A DNA stretch of 64,000 nt from Diaphorobacter caeni (GTDB taxonomy: Bacteria; Pseudomonadota; Gammaproteobacteria; Burkholderiales; Burkholderiaceae_C). The stretch spans positions 434,001 to 498,000 of the forward strand of contig NZ_JADKYZ010000001.1 of NCBI RefSeq assembly GCF_015354245.1, read 5' to 3'. A program made the position numbers and the translations under genes. This document shows positions 59,445 to 64,000 of the stretch, piece by piece. Position 1 is the stretch's first letter. Every line of letters begins with the position of its first letter. The notes beneath the pieces are model-generated. The model saw nothing but the letters and a program-made list of their open reading frames with translations. It did no database searches and was not told the origin of the DNA.

Positions 59445-60296
59445 TCAGAACTCGAGGTTGTCGATCAAACGCGTGTTGCCCAGGCGCGCGGCGCCGAGCG
59501 CGACCAGCGGCGCGTTGGTGCCGCTCGTCGCATCGGCGGGCGCGAGCAGATCGCTGCGGTTGCGTACCGTGAGGTAGTCCGGCGCCCAGCCCTTGGCGCG
59601 CAGGGCGGCCATGGCCTCGGCTTCGAGCGCTGCGAGCGGCGTGCCGCCACGGCGCGCGGCTTCGGCCAGCGACTTCAGCGCCTGCGACAGCGCCATCGCC
59701 TGCTCACGCTCGCTGGTGTTCAGATAGCCGTTGCGCGAACTCAGGGCCAGACCATCTTCCGCACGCGCCGTGTTGCCCGCGATGATCTCGATGGGCAGCG
59801 CGAACTGCTGCACCATGCGGCGGATCACCATGAGCTGCTGGTAGTCCTTCATGCCGAACACAGCCGCGCCGCCGCCCGTGGTGGCGAACACGCTCGAGAA
59901 CAGCTTCATCACGACGGTGCACACGCCGGTGAAAAAACCGGGGCGAAACTCGCCTTCCAGAATGTCGGCCAGCAGCGGGTCGGGCTGCACCTTGAAGACC
60001 TGCGGCTCGGGATAGAGATCCTTCTCGCGCGGCGCGAACAGCACATCGCATCCGGCCGATTCGAGCTTGGCGCAGTCGGCATCCCAGGTGCGCGGATAGC
60101 TGTCGAAATCCTCGTGCGGCAGAAACTGCAGTCGATTCACGAAGATGCTCGCGACCGTCACGTCGCCATGCTGCCCGGCAATGCGCACCAGCGACAGATG
60201 ACCGTCATGCAGATTGCCCATGGTGGGCACGAAGGCGGGCTTGCCACGCGATGCAAGCGCGGCACGGAGTTCGGGAATGGAATGGGTGATTTGCAT
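59445..60296 (-). CDS. panC: Pantothenate synthetase
   Basis: This 283-residue enzyme joins pantoate and beta-alanine using ATP. It has [17 protein letters not shown] (HIGH-type), [48 protein letters not shown] and the KMSKS-like [10 protein letters not shown]. No panB or panD is adjacent. Confidence 0.96.
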   Translation of the reverse strand: MQITHSIPELRAALASRGKPAFVPTMGNLHDGHLSLVRIAGQHGDVTVASIFVNRLQFLPHEDFDSYPRTWDADCAKLESAGCDVLFAPREKDLYPEPQVFKVQPDPLLADILEGEFRPGFFTGVCTVVMKLFSSVFATTGGGAAVFGMKDYQQLMVIRRMVQQFALPIEIIAGNTARAEDGLALSSRNGYLNTSEREQAMALSQALKSLAEAARRGGTPLAALEAEAMAALRAKGWAPDYLTVRNRSDLLAPADATSGTNAPLVALGAARLGNTRLIDNLEF

Positions 60297-60405
60297 GACG
60301 CTGGGAAATGTCTCGATGTGTTCTGTCCAGGCCGCAAGTATCGTTCAAGTGCCGCAGCCGCTCGCCTCGGGGTGCGAGAATGCCCGGATTCGGGAGCCCA
60401 TTCTC

Positions 60406-60525
60406 ATGGGCAAGAAGCCGCGCGCATCGTCTCATCCAACCTTGATCGTCATCGCCGTCTTCGCGGCGGTGATGGGCGTTGGTCTGCCGCTCGTGCATTC
60501 CGGATGTCTTGAGCGCGCGCGGTGA
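60406..60525 (+). CDS. Possible 39-aa single-helix membrane protein
   Basis: A short frame encodes MGKKPRASSHP followed by one hydrophobic helix (TLIVIAVFAAVMGVGLPLV) and a short tail. GGGAG lies about 9 bp before the ATG. No family is recognised. It sits between panC (-) and the minus-strand cluster; it could be spurious. Confidence 0.4.
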   Translation: MGKKPRASSHPTLIVIAVFAAVMGVGLPLVHSGCLERAR

Positions 60526-60569
60526 ATGATCTGCTGCACTGAAGAACCGTGCGTCGATGCACGCAGCGT

Positions 60570-62168
60570 TCAATCCCCGCACACCCGCTGCCCCGAACTC
60601 GTCGCCTGCGATTGCGCTCGAGCGGCAGGCGAGGGGGTCAATGGCTGAGCGTCGATCTGGATCCACTGGCTTGCATTCGTGGGGTGCGGCTCCATGGATT
60701 CCACCTGATTCACGCGCCGCAGAAAGCAGAAGTTCTCGAACGGCACGGGGGGCTGGTAGCCTTTGACGCCAAAGGCCGTGGCTTCGGGGCCGAGGTATTC
60801 GCTGATGGGGGACTCGTAGGAGCCGAAGGCGTAGCCGCCGCGGCGGCTGGCGCCGGGCAGGCCGAGGTCGACGGAGCTGGTGCCCGGTGCGTGGTTCGCG
60901 CCGCCGCTGAAACCGGGTGAGAGCGTGACGCGCACCGCGCGGCGCACCACGCGTGCGTCCTCCTTGGCGGACCAGATCATCTTGAAGCGGCCCAGTTGCG
61001 CACCCGTTGTCGGAACCAGACGCGTCGCCAGGCGCGCGGGGGCGGCAGTGGGGGGCAGGGCGTTGCTGTCGACGTCGTCATCGAAGATGTCCACCGACAC
61101 GCTGCGTGACGGATCGCTCGTGAAGCCGATGAGCTTGAAGCGCGATGTCTCTTCCTGCGGCAGATCCGCATAGCGTTCACCGACGGTGCCTTCCAATGCC
61201 TCTTCAATGAACACGTAGGCCGGGTCCACGCCGGGCGACGTGTAGATGCCGAGCTCCGCGTCGAGGCCGTGCAGCGAGATGAAGTACCCCTGCGCGTCCT
61301 TGTCGATTCGACCCACGTAGTTCACGAAATCGCCGACCCTGAGCGGCGCGGGGAGATGCGGTCTGCAGCCCGGCAGGGCGACTGCTCCGATGCCGGCCGT
61401 GCCGCCCTGGACCGGCACGCTGCCGCAGGTGAAGCGCTTGACGGCCGCGCCGGCGGGGCGGTTGCTTGACGGGCACAGCGCATCGTTCGCGCTGCGCGGA
61501 ACGCACACGGGAAAGCCGGTGCGCGCATGCACGGGAGAGTTGCCGGGGTCGACGGCGAAGCGCTGGTCCTGCGTGGTCTGCGCGCGGCCGTAGATGCCTT
61601 CGGGGTCGTTGAGCTTGATGCGCGCGGAGGCGGCATCGCTGCCGGTGCCGGGTTCGGCGCCGACGACCATGCTGCCGTCCGCTGCGAAGCTGCGGATGAA
61701 GCCGCCGCCCAGGTGAAACGCGCCTTGCGATATGCGCACGGATCCGGCGAGATAGACGCCGTTGAGGAGGTTGCCCATGACCTCGACCTCGGCGGGTGGC
61801 AAGGGGCATTGCCTGCCTGCGAATTCCGGCGTGCCGGGACAGGCGAGCTCGGCGGTGCGCAGATCCTGCAGTGCCAGGCCGCTGCGGTTGGGGTCGATCG
61901 TGGAGCGCAGATTGCGCCCTTTGAAAATCTGCTGCGCCGTGAGGTAGCCTCCGGGCATGGTGATCACCAGATTCTGCGGCAGCCGCACGTCCACGCCGCG
62001 CACGCGCAGGGTGGCGGCCGATGTCCGGCTGGAGGGCTGGTCGAGCGTGAAGCGTTCGATGTGGCCGACGATGACGAAGCCGCTCGGCGGCTGCACCGGC
62101 TGCGCCCACGCGATGGAGACGAGTCCAAGCCACAGCAGCGCGAGCAGGGGATGAGTGCGGACTTTCAT
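60570..62168 (-). CDS. Secreted protein of unknown function (532 aa)
   Basis: I do not recognise a named family. A Sec signal (LLALLWLGLVSIAWAQPVQP) is followed by a beta-rich body. Early segments GFVIVGHIERFTLDQP and VRLPQNLVITMPGGYLTAQQ look like small barrel-type strands; a second similar unit is near LRVGDFVNYVGRIDKDAQGYF. Several Cys (FPVCVP, ALCPSS, FTCGSV, PGCRP) could form disulfides. The C-terminus ends GQRVCGD. It is the last gene of a minus-strand cluster with SCO-like and cytochrome c genes, joined by an ATGA overlap, so a periplasmic redox-linked role is inferred. Confidence 0.75.
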   Translation of the reverse strand: MKVRTHPLLALLWLGLVSIAWAQPVQPPSGFVIVGHIERFTLDQPSSRTSAATLRVRGVDVRLPQNLVITMPGGYLTAQQIFKGRNLRSTIDPNRSGLALQDLRTAELACPGTPEFAGRQCPLPPAEVEVMGNLLNGVYLAGSVRISQGAFHLGGGFIRSFAADGSMVVGAEPGTGSDAASARIKLNDPEGIYGRAQTTQDQRFAVDPGNSPVHARTGFPVCVPRSANDALCPSSNRPAGAAVKRFTCGSVPVQGGTAGIGAVALPGCRPHLPAPLRVGDFVNYVGRIDKDAQGYFISLHGLDAELGIYTSPGVDPAYVFIEEALEGTVGERYADLPQEETSRFKLIGFTSDPSRSVSVDIFDDDVDSNALPPTAAPARLATRLVPTTGAQLGRFKMIWSAKEDARVVRRAVRVTLSPGFSGGANHAPGTSSVDLGLPGASRRGGYAFGSYESPISEYLGPEATAFGVKGYQPPVPFENFCFLRRVNQVESMEPHPTNASQWIQIDAQPLTPSPAARAQSQATSSGQRVCGD

Positions 62169-63553
62169 GGCAGCTCCTTTCGTGGGTGCTGATCGACAAC
62201 GGGCGGGGACGAGGCGAAGGATTCGGGAAGCCAGCCGTGTGCGCTGCTGCGGCTGAACGCGAGCGGCGCGCCGGGCAGCGGCGCGTATCCGGTGAGCGTG
62301 CGGGTCTGAGCGAGCAGGGATTCGGGGACCACATTGCGGCCGCTGCGCGCCAGCGCTTCCACCGTCGTGCGCGCGGCGGTCTGACCGAGCACGAACCACA
62401 GTGATTGCGCCTGCTGCTGTGCGAAGTCGGCCACGGCCAAGGGGACGAAGAGAACGAGGCGATGGTCGAGCCGGGGATCGTCCAGTGGCCTGGCTCGCAT
62501 GCCGGAGAGCTCGATCAGCTGCCTCAAGTCGACACCCGCATTGCGCCAGCGCGTGCGCAGCGCGTCCACCTCCGCCGCCGGTGCGAAGGCCGCCACGCAA
62601 AGGCGTGTGCCGGCAGGCCATGGGCGCGCAGAGTTGGCCTCGGGCATGTCGACGGAACCGGCCAGACCCCGTGGGTCGTGGATGGCGCGCGTGCAGTCGG
62701 GAGGCGCGGTTTTCAGCAGTTCGACGGCGATGCGCGCCTGCTGATCGAGGCTGGGCAGCAGCGGCCAGTGCCAGCCCGCGGGATCGGCATCACGCGCCAG
62801 AAAATCGAGCGTCGCGATGCTGGGCAGGCGCTGCGCGCGCAATGGCCATTGCTGTTGCTGGCCGGATGTGAGTGCGCTCGCCACGAGTGCGAACACGTCG
62901 CTCGGCTGCTCGCGCTCCGATGGGATCAGGCGCAGACGGCGTCCATGCACGCCGCCCGCCGCGTTGGTCGCGTCGATCACGCTTTGCGCGCCCGCAGCGA
63001 CCTGCGTGCGGGCCGCCGCCTGCGTGAGTCCATCCAGCACCAGACCCAGCCGCACCTCGTTGGCGGTGAGCCCGCGCTGCGGCTGCGCGGCGTTGCCGAG
63101 CCAGGGCCAGAACGCATCGAGCGCCGCAGCCTCTTCGGCCGTGGGCGCGTAGCGCGGCATGGCGGGATGCAGGGCGCGGCCATCCGCTCCGCGCGCGTTG
63201 CGAAGCGCGTTGTGCAGTGCATCCTCGGCGCTGACGCCCGTCACGCCCTTCACGCCTTTCGCGCGCAACGTGGAAAGGCGCACATCCGGCGCGGCGACGT
63301 TGGCCTCGCGCGAGCCCTCGCCAAGCGGGCCATGGCATTGCACGCAGGCCGATGCGAACGCGGGCAAGGGAGCGCCGGAGACGGTGGCGGCGCGCGCGAA
63401 CGGCTGCGTTCCGTAGTAGAGCGCGCGGCCCTGAGCGGCACTGTCCGACCAGCTCTCGGCTCCCTGTGCTGCACGCGCCGTGCAGGCCGACTGCAGCGCG
63501 GCCATCCAGGTCGCGGCGCTGAGCAGCAGAATCAGGGAGTTTCTGGGGGACAT
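62165..63553 (-). CDS. Cytochrome c fused to a type I periplasmic-binding-protein domain
   Basis: This 462-residue exported protein has a signal peptide (ILLLSAATWMAALQSACTAR) and a class I cytochrome c domain with heme motif CVQCH (C70, C73, H74) and a probable Met ligand in HPAMPRYAPT. From about residue 155 a periplasmic-binding-protein-like domain follows (VRLGLVLDGLTQAAARTQVA, DATNAAGGVHGRRLRLI, the LivJ/receptor type). Binding-protein domains with heme are unusual and suggest ligand-controlled electron transfer. The start at 63553 has a weak ribosome site. Its stop overlaps the next gene by ATGA. Confidence 0.8.
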   Translation of the reverse strand: MSPRNSLILLLSAATWMAALQSACTARAAQGAESWSDSAAQGRALYYGTQPFARAATVSGAPLPAFASACVQCHGPLGEGSREANVAAPDVRLSTLRAKGVKGVTGVSAEDALHNALRNARGADGRALHPAMPRYAPTAEEAAALDAFWPWLGNAAQPQRGLTANEVRLGLVLDGLTQAAARTQVAAGAQSVIDATNAAGGVHGRRLRLIPSEREQPSDVFALVASALTSGQQQQWPLRAQRLPSIATLDFLARDADPAGWHWPLLPSLDQQARIAVELLKTAPPDCTRAIHDPRGLAGSVDMPEANSARPWPAGTRLCVAAFAPAAEVDALRTRWRNAGVDLRQLIELSGMRARPLDDPRLDHRLVLFVPLAVADFAQQQAQSLWFVLGQTAARTTVEALARSGRNVVPESLLAQTRTLTGYAPLPGAPLAFSRSSAHGWLPESFASSPPVVDQHPRKELP

Positions 63554-63581
63554 GGCGACAGGCTCGTTGTGTGGGCCGAGT

Positions 63582-63998
63582 TCAGGCCGCCGCCGCGCGC
63601 AGCCATTGCAGCAGTTCATCCGCGCTCGCAAGGCCCAGAGAGCGCAGCCAGCGCGATTTGCCGGCGTGGCCGATCCAGGTCTGCGCGGGGTGCTCGGCGA
63701 GCGATGCGGCATGCACGTCGAAGGCGCGCAGCACCTCGTCGATGTCGCGCGTGCGGGTGGCGCTGCCGGTCAGCATCCACCAACGGGCGGCTGCGCCGAG
63801 ACGCGCCTCGTAGCGCTGCGCAAAACGCGATACGGCCTGCGGCGAATCGCCCAGCGGATCGATGGACAGCGAGAGCAGGGTGACGTTGGGCAGGCGTTCC
63901 TTGTCCAGCAGCTCCTGCAGCTGCCGGAAGATCGCCGTCTGCGGCGGACAGAAACTGCTGCAGCCGGTGTAGAAAAAATTCACCGCGACCGGACCACT
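63582..63998 (-). CDS. SCO1/SenC-like protein, 5' end outside window
   Basis: The visible 138 residues begin SGPVAVNFFYTGCSSFCPPQ, giving the CxxxC thiol/copper motif of SCO proteins. LLSLSIDPLGDSPQAVSRFA and RWWMLTGSATRTRDIDEVLR follow. The expected third ligand His near the C-terminus could be the one in WIGHAGKSRW, though the usual DHS context is absent. It continues past the right edge. It is 28 bp upstream of the cytochrome/binding-protein fusion and separate from the cox-locus SCO at 23318. Confidence 0.85.
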   Translation of the reverse strand, partial: SGPVAVNFFYTGCSSFCPPQTAIFRQLQELLDKERLPNVTLLSLSIDPLGDSPQAVSRFAQRYEARLGAAARWWMLTGSATRTRDIDEVLRAFDVHAASLAEHPAQTWIGHAGKSRWLRSLGLASADELLQWLRAAAA

Positions 63999-64000
63999 TG

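Noticed and set aside
1-64000. Search for rRNA, tRNA, integrase/att sites, prophage or toxin-antitoxin modules
   Set aside because: No convincing cloverleaf, rRNA segment, integrase or phage structural gene was seen by eye; a dedicated RNA scan was not possible.

Overview
The window is about 64 kb of GC-rich (roughly 65%) bacterial chromosome. Gene content and order point to a betaproteobacterium of the order Burkholderiales, most likely family Comamonadaceae (Comamonas, Delftia or Acidovorax-like). The evidence is the Bug-type tripartite-tricarboxylate binding proteins, the coxB-coxA-small ORF-ctaG-DUF2970-coxC order followed by SURF1, ctaA, ctaB, sco and then rpoH, the gpmA/rhodanese/grxC/secB/gpsA block, and several Burkholderiales-type small proteins (DUF4148, DUF2909, DUF3079). 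The genus is inference. No rRNA, tRNA, CRISPR array, prophage or intact insertion sequence was seen.

Layout. 1-5.7 kb: the 3' part of an aromatic-degradation operon (thiolase, enol-lactonase, YciI-like protein, SDR, AtoE-like permease, muconolactone isomerase, Bug protein) feeding the beta-ketoadipate pathway. 5.7-13.3 kb: mixed housekeeping (Kef-type antiporter, LysE exporter, orphan ParA, DUF4148 protein, LysR regulator, TrmL, ComF, BioC-like methyltransferase). 13.3-24 kb: the aa3/caa3-type cytochrome oxidase locus, with structural genes, assembly factors and heme A synthesis. CoxB is a fusion carrying both a cytochrome c and an OmpA-like domain. 24.5-41 kb: a Bug protein, rpoH with a perfect CIRCE operator, nitrilase, CutA, a serine hydrolase, ftsY, two M16 peptidases, rsmD, an acyl-CoA synthetase, LysR/EamA and coaD. 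40.6-45.2 kb: a divergent siderophore-uptake pair and a zinc metallopeptidase-like protein. 45.3-49.4 kb: small envelope/stress proteins (BON, DUF883, DUF1328), a NarX/NarL-type two-component pair and a lone receiver protein. 49.5-60.3 kb: MoeB/ThiF, CtpA protease, GpmA, rhodanese, glutaredoxin, SecB, GpsA, a degenerate tyrosine-phosphatase-like protein, divergent lysA/lysR, DUF3079 and panC. 60.5-64 kb: a minus-strand cluster of an SCO-like protein (cut by the window edge), a cytochrome c fused to a periplasmic-binding-protein domain, and a large unknown secreted protein.

The most interesting non-coding content is a set of long, dyad-symmetric intergenic repeats. Two copies of a ~490-bp near-palindromic element lie at 23987-24473 and 35403-35900. 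A 163-bp element with inverted ends lies at 10943-11105, and a 94-bp hairpin at 19207-19300. All four sit between convergently transcribed genes. The best candidates for undescribed protein biology are the CoxB-cytochrome c-OmpA fusion and the 60.5-64 kb periplasmic redox cluster.
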